DNA of 64,000 nt from Streptomyces sulphureus DSM 40104 (GTDB lineage: Bacteria; Actinomycetota; Actinomycetes; Streptomycetales; Streptomycetaceae): NCBI RefSeq assembly GCF_000381025.1, contig NZ_KB905816.1, forward strand, positions 620,001-684,000, read 5' to 3'. Numbering within the stretch: the stretch's first letter is position 1; every line of letters starts with the position of its first letter. The notes under the pieces were generated by a model. That model saw nothing but the letters and a program-made list of their open reading frames with translations, made no database searches and was not told the DNA's origin. Positions 1 to 8,498 of this stretch are shown piece after piece. A program made the position numbers and the translations under genes.

Positions 1-178
1 CGCAGCGCAGTCGGCCGCGTGCGCACTCGGGCAGCGCCACGGCACGGTAGCTCCGCAGCTCGCGGCGTGCGACGGTGCCGAGGCCACGGGCGAGCTCCGC
101 GCTCACCCCGGCACGGCGCAGCGCCCGTGCGAGCCCGTACATCACGGCGGGGCGCTCGGCCACCAACAGGACGCGGAC
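1..178 (-). CDS. Possible partial gene running off the left edge
   Basis: The minus strand is open from the window edge and encodes a plausible alpha/beta-fold N-terminus, with a beta-strand-like RVLLVAERPAV segment followed by an amphipathic helix rich in Ala, Arg and Leu. It resembles the first beta-alpha unit of a Rossmann or response-regulator-like domain, but no family can be named. The start is not resolved: there is no ATG, and TTG at 166 or GTG at 163 would be the first in-frame starts, neither with a clear Shine-Dalgarno. This is a weak call resting on composition and frame only. Confidence 0.25.
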
Positions 179-431
179 GCAGGGATTGTGCCCTGCTGGT
201 GCGCGCTTCGACGCGGGTTCGCCGCAGGCCGGCAGGACGGCGGCTCCGCCGGGCGGCAGCGCGCGTCTGCCCGACTCCCTTGCGGGCGGGGCTTGCCGGC
301 CGGGGCGCGGGGGCCGGAGGGGGAACGTCGCGTATGCGCCGTACGTGTACTCGCCGTACATGTGCCGGAGTATCCCCGCCCAGCGGAAGGGTTCCGCGCC
401 CGTGGCGCTCCGAGCGGCTACCGTCACCTGC
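179..431. other. Non-coding stretch upstream of the amino-acid oxidase
   Basis: No convincing gene is seen. Overlapping Arg/Ala-rich open frames on the plus strand have the composition of GC-rich shadow frames. GTACGTGTAC and GTACATG words lie near 347-362, about 80 bp before the downstream start, and may belong to its promoter region, but no clear -35/-10 pair is visible. Confidence 0.4.
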
Positions 432-1328
432 ATGAGTGACGTCGTGGTGGTGGGGGGCGGGGTCGTCGGGTTGACGTCGGCCGTCGTCCTCGCGGAGCAG
501 GGTCGTGAAGTGGCGGTATGGGGCGCGGAGTTCGAGGGGGAGACCACGTCCGCCGTCGCCGGCGGGCTGGTCTGGCCCTATCGGATCGCGCCCGAGGAGG
601 AGGCGCTGGAGTGGGCCGTCGAGTCCTTCCCGCTCTTCGCCGCGCTCGCCGAGGAGCCGTCGGCCACCGGGGTGCGGCTGGTGCGGGGGACGATGGTGGG
701 CGGCGTCCCACCGCGCTGGGCGGAGTTGACCGGCACTCCCCCGCGCACTCCGCTCGTCGACATGAGCGTGTACCTGCCCTATCTCCGGCGACGGCTGCTG
801 GCGGCCGGCGGCAGCGTCGAGCGGCGGGAGCTCGCGACGCTCGGCGAGGCGGCCGGTGCGGCGCCGACCGTCGTCAACTGCACGGGGATGGGCGCGCGCC
901 GAATCGTTCCCGACCCGCAAGTGCGCCCCGTGCGCGGGCAGTTGGTCGTCGTGGAGAACCCCGGCGTCGAGGAGTGGTACGCGGATGCCGGAGGCGAGGC
1001 CGAGGAGACGACGTACCTGCTGCCGCACCCCTCGGGTCTGCTGCTCGGCGGCACCGCGCAGGACGGTGCATGGTCGAGGGAGCCGGAGAGCACGACGGCC
1101 GAGTGGATCATCCGCCGCTGCGCCGCCGTCCGCCCCGAGGTCGCCGAGGCGCGGGTGCGGGGGCACCGCGTCGGGCTGCGGCCGTTCCGTCCCCGGGTGC
1201 GCCTCGCCGTCGAGACGATGGCGGACGGAAGGACACGGTGCGTGCACAACTACGGGCACGGGGGCGCGGGGGTCACCGTCGCCTGGGGATGTGCGCGCCG
1301 GGTCGCGCAGCTCGTGGAGGGCGTCTGA
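432..1328 (+). CDS. D-amino-acid oxidase (FAD-dependent, DAAO family)
   Basis: Predicted flavoprotein of 298 residues that would oxidatively deaminate D-amino acids to 2-oxo acids, ammonia and hydrogen peroxide. The N-terminus has the dinucleotide-binding strand-turn-helix VVVVGGGVVGLTSA (residues 4-17). VNCTGMGAR is the second FAD contact, GLRPFRP carries the arginine expected to hold the substrate carboxylate, and the C-terminal VHNYGHGGAGVTVAWG matches the DAAO family signature. Length is close to the family norm of 310-350. The same frame is open far upstream, but the ATG at 432 places the FAD motif directly at the N-terminus and fits all homologues. No signal peptide, so cytosolic. Sarcosine or glycine oxidase is a possible alternative within the fold, but the C-terminal signature favours DAAO. 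Confidence 0.88.
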   Translation: MSDVVVVGGGVVGLTSAVVLAEQGREVAVWGAEFEGETTSAVAGGLVWPYRIAPEEEALEWAVESFPLFAALAEEPSATGVRLVRGTMVGGVPPRWAELTGTPPRTPLVDMSVYLPYLRRRLLAAGGSVERRELATLGEAAGAAPTVVNCTGMGARRIVPDPQVRPVRGQLVVVENPGVEEWYADAGGEAEETTYLLPHPSGLLLGGTAQDGAWSREPESTTAEWIIRRCAAVRPEVAEARVRGHRVGLRPFRPRVRLAVETMADGRTRCVHNYGHGGAGVTVAWGCARRVAQLVEGV

Positions 1329-1497
1329 CCGTCCCCGCGGCATCGGGCCGGGGGTGACGGGGGATCACATGCATATGGCAATCGGATGAAGGGCCACGGC
1401 GCGGGCCGTCCGACGGCCGGGCAGTGCATAGCCTCCCGACCGGGACACCGGTCAGGCATCCGAAGCCGGACCGACCCGCTGCGATGTTGGAGGACAC

Positions 1498-2973
1498 GTG
1501 CGTCACGGACTCACCGCCGTTCCGACCGCGCTCACGGCCGCACTGCTGCTCGCGGTGCCCGCCTCGGCCGCCGCACCGTCACCGGGCGCCCCGGGCGCCG
1601 GCGACGCGTACTACCCGGACTACGGCAACGGGGGCTACGACGTCTCCCACTACGACCTGCGCCTGCGGTACCAGCCGAAGACCGATCACCTGAAGGGCAC
1701 CGCGACCCTGCTCGCCACCGCCACCCAGGACCTCTCCCGGTTCAACCTCGACTTCGCGCTCGACGTCGAGGAGGTCCGCGTCAACGGCAGAGCCGCACAC
1801 TTCGCCGCGACGGGCGACCACGAGCTGGAGGTGACCCCGGCCCGACCCGTCGCCGAGGGCGAGCAACTCACCGTCGTCGTGCGGTATGCGGGCGTCCCGT
1901 CGAAGGTGAAGGTGGACGGCGTCACTGCCTGGCATCGCACGAAGGACGGCGGCATCGCCGCGAACGAGCCCGAGGCCGCCTGGTGGTGGTATCCCAGCAA
2001 CGACCACCCCACGGACAAGGCGACGTACGACATCAACGTCTTCGTCCCTGATGGCACCCAGGCGATCAGCAACGGCCGGTTCCTCGGCGAGCGTTCGTCC
2101 GGCGGCTGGACGAGGTCGTCCTGGCGCGCCACCGCACCGCAGGCGACGTACCTGACGACGCTCGCCATGGGCAGGTTCGACATCGTCGAGGACGAGGCAC
2201 GGCGCGGCCTGCCCGTCCTCAACGCGTACAGCAAGGACCTCGGCGAGCTGGACAAGGCGGCGCGCGCGAGCGTGGAGCGGACCGCGGAGGTGACGGCCTG
2301 GCTGGAGAAGTACCTCGGCCGCTACCCCTTCGACGCGCTCGGCGGCTACGTCCCGAACACCGAGACCGGCTTCGCGCTGGAGACGCAGACCCGGCCGTTC
2401 TACAGCCCGGCGCAGTTCGCCTCGGGCGCCAACGTCTCGGTGATCGTGCACGAGTTGGCACACCAGTGGTACGGCGACAGCGTCTCGGTCAGCCGGTGGC
2501 AGGACATCTGGCTCAACGAGGGGTTCGCCGCGTACACCGAGTGGCTCTGGTCCGAGGACCAGGGCGAGGGGACGGCGCGCGAACTCGCCGCCTACGCCTA
2601 CGACTCGCACGAGGCCGACGACGACTTCTGGAAGGTCGAGCCGGGAGACCCGGGCCCGAAGAACCAGTTCCACGACGCCGTCTACGACCGCGGCGCCATG
2701 GCGGTGCAGGCGCTCCGTCAGGAGATCGGCGACAAAGCGTTCTTCGCCGTCCTCAAGGGATGGCCGCAGGAGCGGGGCGGCGGCGACGCCACGGTCCAGG
2801 ACTTCCGCCGCTACGCGGAGCGTGTCTCCGGAAAGGACCTGCGCGGCCTCTTCCGCACCTGGCTCCACACCCCGTCGAAGCCGAAGGGCGCGCCCTTCGC
2901 CGAGCAGGGGCGTGCGGCGCAGCAACCCGAGTCCTGGCGGCGGCTGCACGCGACCGAGCGGCACGGCCACTGA
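1498..2973 (+). CDS. Secreted M1-family zinc metallopeptidase (aminopeptidase)
   Basis: A 491-residue aminopeptidase-like enzyme that would cleave N-terminal residues from peptides outside the cell. The first 26 residues form a Sec signal peptide (hydrophobic stretch, then PASAAA). The zinc site is HELAH at 318-322 with the third ligand Glu341 in LNEGF, and Glu319 as catalytic base. The canonical exopeptidase GxMEN motif is replaced by ALETQT (about 293-298), as in an actinobacterial M1 subgroup. The protein lacks the long C-terminal helical domain of PepN, so it is a short M1 form. The GTG start at 1498 is preceded by GGAGG (1489-1493), too close for an ideal Shine-Dalgarno, but it places the signal peptide exactly at the N-terminus. 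Convergent with the next gene. Confidence 0.9.
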   Translation: MRHGLTAVPTALTAALLLAVPASAAAPSPGAPGAGDAYYPDYGNGGYDVSHYDLRLRYQPKTDHLKGTATLLATATQDLSRFNLDFALDVEEVRVNGRAAHFAATGDHELEVTPARPVAEGEQLTVVVRYAGVPSKVKVDGVTAWHRTKDGGIAANEPEAAWWWYPSNDHPTDKATYDINVFVPDGTQAISNGRFLGERSSGGWTRSSWRATAPQATYLTTLAMGRFDIVEDEARRGLPVLNAYSKDLGELDKAARASVERTAEVTAWLEKYLGRYPFDALGGYVPNTETGFALETQTRPFYSPAQFASGANVSVIVHELAHQWYGDSVSVSRWQDIWLNEGFAAYTEWLWSEDQGEGTARELAAYAYDSHEADDDFWKVEPGDPGPKNQFHDAVYDRGAMAVQALRQEIGDKAFFAVLKGWPQERGGGDATVQDFRRYAERVSGKDLRGLFRTWLHTPSKPKGAPFAEQGRAAQQPESWRRLHATERHGH

Positions 2974-2978
2974 GGAAC

Positions 2979-2993
2979 GCCGGGCCCGCCGGC
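2979..2993. terminator. Short hairpin between convergent genes
   Basis: GCCGG and CCGGC arms (5 bp) around a 5-nt loop fill the gap between the stop codons of the M1 peptidase gene and the convergent MpaB-like gene. A short GC stem without a T-tract gives weak support only. Confidence 0.3.
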
Positions 2994-3860
2994 TCAGTCC
3001 ACGGGACGCAGCCGCGTGCGGGCGGCCGCGCGGGCCCGGCGCGCGTACGGCAGGTACCGCAGCCGCTCGGGGAGGAGCGGTACGACGTACGCGACGGCCC
3101 TCCCCAGTCGACGCAACCGGCGCTCGTCCCGCGCGCTCCACTCGAGCCCGAGCGCGCGGCGGGCCTCAGGCGGGAGCAGCCCGACCGTGAGGAAGCGGCG
3201 CAGGCGCGCGAACACCCGGACCAGCAGCGGCCAGCAGGCGCGCGCCACCGCGCGGACGAGCCGGGGGCCGCGGTCCGGAGGAGGAACCGTTCGGTCCAGG
3301 GCGGTGAGTTCGCGGGCGACGGGCGTCGGTTCGATCACCTCGTCGAGGGTTCTGAGGTAGACGGGCCAGAACTCCTCGACGGTCTGCGGCATGTCCTGTT
3401 CGCGCAGGCCCAGCACGCGCCCCACGTCGAGCCACTCCTCGTAGAGCCGCCGCTCCTCCTGCGCCGTGTAGGGGCGGCGGCCGAGGTACCTCATCCCGTG
3501 GCGGTAGACGGGGAACCCGGTGGTGTGGACCCAGGCGTAGTTGGCCGGGTCGAGGGCTCGGTAGGGGCGGCCGTGCGCGTCTGTGCCGTTGATGCGGGCG
3601 TGCATCCGGCGCAGGCGGCGGCCCTCTGCGGCGGCCTCCTCACCGCCGTAGACCCAGGTGAGCAGCGAGCGCAGGGAGCGTTCGCCGCGGCCCCACGGGT
3701 CGGTGCGGAAGACCGACCACTCGTCGACGCCTGCGCCCACGGCCGGGTGTGCGACCTGGAGCGCGAGGGCCGAAGGCAGCATCAGCAGCGCCCTCGCCTC
3801 TCCGGCGATCTCCCAGAGCGGGCCGCCGGGCTGCGGCGGGCGGGGTGCTGCCTCTTCCAT
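2994..3860 (-). CDS. MpaB-type oxygenase (DUF2236 family)
   Basis: A 288-residue member of the DUF2236 / 'oxygenase MpaB' family, heme-b proteins related to latex-clearing protein Lcp. Supporting motifs are HPAVGAGV near residue 38, the FRTDPWGR turn, RMHARINGTD, the HTTGFPVYRHG region with the candidate heme ligand histidine, and a long helical C-terminal half rich in Arg. The chosen start (MEEAAPR) removes a 19-residue extension that lacks family similarity. No signal peptide is seen. The substrate cannot be read from sequence. It diverges from the conservon to its right, with 332 bp of shared upstream DNA. Confidence 0.75.
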   Translation of the reverse strand: MEEAAPRPPQPGGPLWEIAGEARALLMLPSALALQVAHPAVGAGVDEWSVFRTDPWGRGERSLRSLLTWVYGGEEAAAEGRRLRRMHARINGTDAHGRPYRALDPANYAWVHTTGFPVYRHGMRYLGRRPYTAQEERRLYEEWLDVGRVLGLREQDMPQTVEEFWPVYLRTLDEVIEPTPVARELTALDRTVPPPDRGPRLVRAVARACWPLLVRVFARLRRFLTVGLLPPEARRALGLEWSARDERRLRRLGRAVAYVVPLLPERLRYLPYARRARAAARTRLRPVD

Positions 3861-4192
3861 CCCTCCATGGTGCCTGCCGTGCGGTCGGCGCGCCTGTTCG
3901 AAGACCGTTGTCCGCACGCCGGTTGCACATATCGCTTCTCTGCACCGAGCCGGGTGCGTACGCTGCCTCGTCCGGCCCCTTCCGCCCGTCGCGGGGAGAT
4001 CCGCGCGGGTGCTGTCCGCGGTGTCGGAGGGAGCAGAACCGTCGAGTAACTTACGGTCGGGCGCGCGCCCCCTGGCATGGCCGACTGATCGTCAACTCGC
4101 CTATATTGGGGCCACGTTGATCGGATCATGACCGGGAACTCGCGCGGCTCGGCTGACCCCTGACCGCCTCCGTCCCCAAGGACCCCCCACAG
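3861..4192. promoter_or_regulatory. Divergent intergenic region with a -10-like site for cvnA
   Basis: This 332-bp gap separates the MpaB-like gene from the conservon. TATATT at 4102-4107 matches the vegetative -10 consensus at five of six positions and lies about 85 bp before the cvnA ATG. No good -35 is seen 16-18 bp upstream. A more AT-rich patch (GCACATATCGC, about 3924-3934) lies closer to the MpaB side. No gene is recognised. Confidence 0.4.
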
Positions 4193-5839
4193 ATGACCAC
4201 AGAGATACCGCCGACCCCTACGGCGGCCGCCCCCGTGCCCGCCGACCGTCAGGGTGCGGGCACCGCGCCGCGCACGGCGCTCGTACTGCTGGTCGCCGTC
4301 GTCGTCGCCGCCGGCGGCTGCCTCCTCGCTCTGGCGCTGACGCCGAGTTCCGCGCACGCCGCCGTGGTCTGGACGGGTGTCCTCGTCGGCGTCGTCTTCT
4401 GCGGTGCCGCGACGCTCCTCGCGCACGCGCGCTTCACCGGCGAGAGCCTGCGCCGGATGCTCTCCGCCACGCGTGCGGACAACCTCGCGCTGCAGTCGGA
4501 GATCGCCGCGCGGCAGGCCGCCGACCGGACCCTCGCCGACCGCGTCGTGCCCCTCGTCGTCGAGAAGCTGCGCAGCGGCAGCTCCGCCGAGACCGCCCTC
4601 GCCGCCGCGCCCCCGACGGAGAACGAGGCGCACCGCAAGGTACTCGAAGCCCTCGCCACCGAGGTGCACAGGGGCGAGGCACGCCGCGCCTCGGCCATCG
4701 CCGCGGCGGCCAACGCGGCGGGCCGGATGCAGGCGCTCGCCACGGGGATGGCCGCCGACCTCCGCGAGATGGAGCACCGCCACACCGAAGAGGAGGTCCT
4801 CGGCGACCTCCTCCACCTCGACCACCGCACCGCGCAGGCGGGCCGGCTCGCCGACTGCATCGCAGTGCTCACCGGCGCACGCTCCGGCAGGCGTTGGGCG
4901 AAGCCGATCGTCATGGAGAGCATCCTGCGCGGCGCCATGGGGCGGATCGGTGGCTATCAGCGCGTGCGCCTCCACTCCAGCAGCGGCGTCGCCATCGCCG
5001 GGCACGCGGCCGAGGGCGTCATGCACGTACTCGCCGAACTCATGGACAACGCGGCGAACTTCTCCCCGCCGACCTCCGAAGTCCACGTGTACGTCGAGGA
5101 GGTGGCCGCCGGGGCCGTCGTGACGATCGAGGACGGCGGGCTCGTCATGGGTGAGGTGGCACTGCGCCGTGCCGAACAGGCCGTCCAGGGCAGTGCCGAG
5201 GACCTCGCCGGCATCTCGGGGACGCGACTCGGGCTGCCCGTCGTCGGGCGGCTCGCACGCAAGCACGGGCTGTCGGTCGCCTTCCGGCCCTCCGCGCACG
5301 GCGGGACCGGCGTCCTCGTCCGCATCCCGCGCGGACTGCTCACCGAACCGCCCGCGGAGGCCGCGGCATCGTCCGACGGCGGAACGCTCGGCCGCGGCAT
5401 GACGCTCGCCTCGGCGACCGCCTCCGGACGCGACGCCGACCTTGCGGCCGCACCCTCCGCGCACACGCACGAGCACGCCCCGGACGAGGTCGGCTCCAGC
5501 GGGCTGCCGAAGCGCCGCCGCGGCAGGACGCTCGCCGACGCCCGGGCCCCGCAGCGCCCGGAGACGCGGGAGGAGCCCGACTCGCTCCCGCGTACGGCCG
5601 AGGAGTCGGGATCGAGGCTCGGCGCGTTCCGTCGGGCCGTCCAACGCGCCGAGGCGGAGGGGCCCGACGGCGGGCGGGCCGACGAGGTGCCCGCGCCGAC
5701 GTCGGGTCCGCTCCCCGAGGAACAACCGCTCGTCAGGGGACGTGCGAGCGGGACCGCGAGGTCAGACGCTCCGGAGGCAGACCCCTCCGCCACCGCACCG
5801 ATCCACGCCTCTCCCCGTCCGGAGGAAGACACCAGATGA
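4193..5839 (+). CDS. cvnA: CvnA: conservon histidine-kinase-like membrane protein
   Basis: First gene of a conservon (CvnA-B-C-D), the actinomycete signalling module in which a sensor-kinase-like protein works with a roadblock protein, a DUF742 protein and a small GTPase. The 548-residue protein has two membrane helices (about 29-49 and 56-77), a coiled cytoplasmic helix, and a GHKL ATPase domain with N-box ELMDNAANFSPP (about 282-293) and a late G-box GGTGVLVRIP. A canonical HisKA phosphoacceptor box is not obvious, as is usual for CvnA/Nrr-type kinases. The last ~150 residues are polar, charged and probably disordered. The ATG at 4193 is the only start that gives the short cytoplasmic N-terminus. 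The stop overlaps cvnB by ATGA. Confidence 0.9.
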   Translation: MTTEIPPTPTAAAPVPADRQGAGTAPRTALVLLVAVVVAAGGCLLALALTPSSAHAAVVWTGVLVGVVFCGAATLLAHARFTGESLRRMLSATRADNLALQSEIAARQAADRTLADRVVPLVVEKLRSGSSAETALAAAPPTENEAHRKVLEALATEVHRGEARRASAIAAAANAAGRMQALATGMAADLREMEHRHTEEEVLGDLLHLDHRTAQAGRLADCIAVLTGARSGRRWAKPIVMESILRGAMGRIGGYQRVRLHSSSGVAIAGHAAEGVMHVLAELMDNAANFSPPTSEVHVYVEEVAAGAVVTIEDGGLVMGEVALRRAEQAVQGSAEDLAGISGTRLGLPVVGRLARKHGLSVAFRPSAHGGTGVLVRIPRGLLTEPPAEAAASSDGGTLGRGMTLASATASGRDADLAAAPSAHTHEHAPDEVGSSGLPKRRRGRTLADARAPQRPETREEPDSLPRTAEESGSRLGAFRRAVQRAEAEGPDGGRADEVPAPTSGPLPEEQPLVRGRASGTARSDAPEADPSATAPIHASPRPEEDTR

Positions 5840-6258
5840 CCACCGACAGCACACTCGCCTGGCTGATGAAGAGCCTGCTGGAGCGCACCCCGGGCGCAAG
5901 GCACGCCGTGGTGCTCTCGCGGGACGGCCTGAAGCTGTGCCGCTCCCCCGAACTCGGCGTCGACAAGGCCGATCAGCTCGCGGCGATAGCGTCGGGCATC
6001 CAGAGTCTCTCGCACGGCGCCTCGGTGGAGTTCGGCGAGGGGAAACCAGGCGTCCGGCAGGCGATGGCGGAGTTCCACGGCGGCGTGCTCTTCGTCGTGG
6101 AGGCCGGTGACGGCGCCCATCTCGCCGTCGTCGCCGAGGAGGACGCGGACGTCGGGCTCGTGGGCCACAACATGAACGAACTCGTCGAGCAGCTCAGCGA
6201 GCACCTCACCTCGCCGGCGCGCGAGGCACCGGACGAGGAAGGCGGAGGCGGGTCGTGA
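5836..6258 (+). CDS. cvnB: CvnB: roadblock/LC7 domain protein
   Basis: A 140-residue roadblock/LC7 fold protein with the N-terminal TDSTLAWLMKSLLERTPGAR helix, the VVLSRDGLKL strand and a central SHGASVEFGEG segment typical of conservon CvnB. The family resembles MglB, which regulates a small GTPase, so the likely role is modulating CvnD at the membrane-associated CvnA complex. Starts at an ATGA overlap with cvnA and ends in a GTGA overlap with cvnC, so the genes are translationally coupled. The C-terminal ~20 residues are acidic and low complexity. Confidence 0.93.
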   Translation: MTTDSTLAWLMKSLLERTPGARHAVVLSRDGLKLCRSPELGVDKADQLAAIASGIQSLSHGASVEFGEGKPGVRQAMAEFHGGVLFVVEAGDGAHLAVVAEEDADVGLVGHNMNELVEQLSEHLTSPAREAPDEEGGGGS

Positions 6259-6623
6259 GACGGCCCGGCAGGGACGACGACCCGGATCGGCTGTACACCG
6301 TCACGGGCGGCCGCAGCCGGTCCGGGAGCGACACGTTCGACCTGGTGACCCTCGTCGTGAGCGAGAGCGAACCGGTCGCGGGGATGCAGTCCGAGTACGC
6401 CGAGATCCTCCGGATCTGCCGCTCTCCCACGGCAGTTGTGGAGGTCGCCTCGCTCCTCGGGCTGCCGGTGAGCATCGTGCGCATCCTCCTCGCCGACCTG
6501 CACGCACAGGGGCGCATCACCGCCCGCCATCCGCGCACGGGCGAGAGCGCGGACGAACTCCCCGACCCCGAGATCCTGAAGCAGGTGCTCGTTGGACTCC
6601 GCAACCTCACACCGGAACGGTGA
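6255..6623 (+). CDS. cvnC: CvnC: DUF742 protein
   Basis: A 122-residue DUF742 protein. The central SEYAEILRICRSPTAVVEVA and LGLPVSIVRILLADL segments form a winged-helix-like core typical of this family, and the GTG start lies in a GTGA overlap with cvnB. In conservons CvnC is thought to be part of the complex around the GTPase; its biochemical role is unknown. Its last ~32 bases overlap the proposed TTG start of cvnD. Confidence 0.93.
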   Translation: MRRPGRDDDPDRLYTVTGGRSRSGSDTFDLVTLVVSESEPVAGMQSEYAEILRICRSPTAVVEVASLLGLPVSIVRILLADLHAQGRITARHPRTGESADELPDPEILKQVLVGLRNLTPER

Positions 6624-7224
6624 GACGGACGCCCGCCCGCCGCTCGGCAGCAAGGCGGCGAACGGGCTGAAGATCGTGGTCGTCGGCGGCTTCGGCGTCG
6701 GCAAGACGACCATGGTGAAGTCGGTGAGCGACATCCGTCCGCTCAACACCGAGGAGACGATGACCCGCGCCGGCGAGGGGATCGACGACCCGAGCCAGGT
6801 CGAGGAGAAGACGACGACCACCATCGCCTTCGACTTCGGACGCATCAGCCTCGACGCCACCACCGTCCTCTACCTCTTCGGCGCCCCCGGCCAGGAGCGG
6901 TTCTGGTTCCTCTGGGACAGCCTCTTCCGCGGCACCCTCGGCGCCGTCGTCCTCGTCGACACCCGGCGCCTCGCCGACTCCTGGTACGCGATCGACCGGC
7001 TGGAGCAGCGGGGCACCCCGTTCATCGTGGCGCGCAACGACTTCGGCGGCCCGCGGCACTCGGAGACGCAGGTGCGGGAAGCGCTCGACCTGTCGGAAGG
7101 CGTGCCCGTCGTCGAGTGCGACGCGCGGTCCCGCGGGTCCAGCCGGGACGTCCTCGTCGCCCTCGTCGACCACCTTTACACCCTCGCCTCGTCGGCGGCC
7201 GAAGCCAGGAGGAGCAGCACGTGA
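6592..7224 (+). CDS. cvnD: CvnD: conservon Ras-like small GTPase
   Basis: A 210-residue small GTPase. P-loop GGFGVGKTT lies at 32-40, a T-rich switch I segment (KTTTTIAF) follows, and the G3 motif is GAPGQERF (97-104). The usual NKxD guanine-specificity motif is not intact: the corresponding strand reads FIVARNDF, a deviation common in this family. The TTG at 6592 gives the MDSATS-like N-terminus seen in CvnD proteins and overlaps cvnC by 32 bp. No lipidation motif is present. The stop overlaps the first P450 gene by GTGA, so the P450 is expressed with the module. Confidence 0.88.
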   Translation: MDSATSHRNGETDARPPLGSKAANGLKIVVVGGFGVGKTTMVKSVSDIRPLNTEETMTRAGEGIDDPSQVEEKTTTTIAFDFGRISLDATTVLYLFGAPGQERFWFLWDSLFRGTLGAVVLVDTRRLADSWYAIDRLEQRGTPFIVARNDFGGPRHSETQVREALDLSEGVPVVECDARSRGSSRDVLVALVDHLYTLASSAAEARRSST

Positions 7225-8498
7225 GCAACGCCCCCGCACACGGCGGACCGGAAGCGCCCGCCGGCTGCCCCGCGCACTCGGAGCCCGTCGAGCTCGGCGG
7301 CCCGCGCTTCCAGGAGGACGACCGCGCCGGGCTCTACCGCGAACTCCGGCGCGTGCACGGCCCGATCGCGCCCGTCGAACTCCCCGGCGGCGTCCCCGCA
7401 TGGCTCGTCCTCGGGTACCGCGAGCTCCACCGGATCACGGAGGACCCGGGGCTCTTCAGCCGGGACTCCGCGCTGTGGAACCAGTGGGACGACATACCGG
7501 AGGACTGGCCGCTGCTGCCGATGGTGGGCAAGCAGGAGTCGATCCTCTACACCATCGGGGAGCGCCATGCACGCCGCGCGCGGCTGCTCGGCGAGGCGCT
7601 CGACGCCGTCGACCCGTTCGAACTGCGCCGCCACGCCGAGCGGTTCGCCGACCAGCTCATCGACCGTTTCTGCGGACGGGGCGACGCGGACCTCGTCGCG
7701 GAGTACGCCAAGGTGCTGCCGGCGCTCGTCCTCGCCCGGCTCTACGGCTTCGAGGACACGGCCGGCTTCGAGCTCGTCCCCTCCGTCAACGCGCTCGTCG
7801 ACGGCGACGCGGGCGCGCTCGAGGGGCGGGACCGGGTGCACGGTGCCGTGGCGCGGCTCCTTTCGGCCCGGCGGGCCTCGCCGGGGGCCGACGTCTCCTC
7901 GCGCATGGTCGGGCATCCGCTGAGCGACGAGTTCTCCGAGGCCGAGGTCCTGGAGGACATGATGGTGAACATCGTCGCGGGCCACCAGCCGACCGCCGAC
8001 TGGATGGGCAACTCGCTGCGGCTGATGCTCACCGACGAGCGGTTCGCCGCCTCGCTCGGCGGCGGCCGGCACAGCGTCGGCGAGGCGATGAACGAGGTCC
8101 TCTGGGAGGACACCCCGACCCAGAACATCGCGGGCCGCTGGGCGACGCGCGACACGAGCCTCGCCGAGCGCCGCATCCGCCGCGGCGACCTGCTGATCCT
8201 CTCTTTCGCCGCGGCCAACGGCGACCCCCAAGTGCGGCCCGACCAGCACTCGTTCACCGGCGGCAACAACGCCTACTTCTCCTTCGGCCACGGCGACCAC
8301 CGGTGCCCCTACCCGGCGCAGGACATCGCCGAGGGCATCGCGCGCACCGGTATCGAGGTGCTGCTCGACCGGCTGCCCGACGTCGATCTCGCCGTGGGGG
8401 CCGAGGAGTTGCAGTGGCGCTCGTCGCCCTGGCTGCGGGGCCTCGGCTCCCTTCCCGTCCAGTTCACGCCCACCACCGCAGTTGGAGGAACACCGTGA
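7221..8498 (+). CDS. cvnE: Conservon-linked cytochrome P450, CYP157-like, without ExxR arginine
   Basis: A 425-residue P450. The heme-thiolate loop is FSFGHGDHRCPYP with ligand Cys362, and the I-helix has AGHQPT (253-258) in place of AGxxT. The K-helix, where nearly all P450s carry Glu-x-x-Arg, reads EVLW (Glu292 to Trp295), so the arginine is replaced by tryptophan. Loss of ExxR in a conservon-associated P450 is the hallmark described for the CYP157 family of Streptomyces. Starts with GTG after GGAGGAG, overlapping cvnD (GTGA), and ends overlapping the second P450 (GTGA). The substrate is unknown; assignment to CYP157 is by motif and context, not identity score. Confidence 0.88.
   Translation: MSNAPAHGGPEAPAGCPAHSEPVELGGPRFQEDDRAGLYRELRRVHGPIAPVELPGGVPAWLVLGYRELHRITEDPGLFSRDSALWNQWDDIPEDWPLLPMVGKQESILYTIGERHARRARLLGEALDAVDPFELRRHAERFADQLIDRFCGRGDADLVAEYAKVLPALVLARLYGFEDTAGFELVPSVNALVDGDAGALEGRDRVHGAVARLLSARRASPGADVSSRMVGHPLSDEFSEAEVLEDMMVNIVAGHQPTADWMGNSLRLMLTDERFAASLGGGRHSVGEAMNEVLWEDTPTQNIAGRWATRDTSLAERRIRRGDLLILSFAAANGDPQVRPDQHSFTGGNNAYFSFGHGDHRCPYPAQDIAEGIARTGIEVLLDRLPDVDLAVGAEELQWRSSPWLRGLGSLPVQFTPTTAVGGTP

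Noticed and set aside
75..431. Upstream extension of the amino-acid oxidase frame
   Set aside because: The FAD-binding motif must be near the N-terminus; the extension is Arg/Ala/Pro-rich with no similarity to the family.
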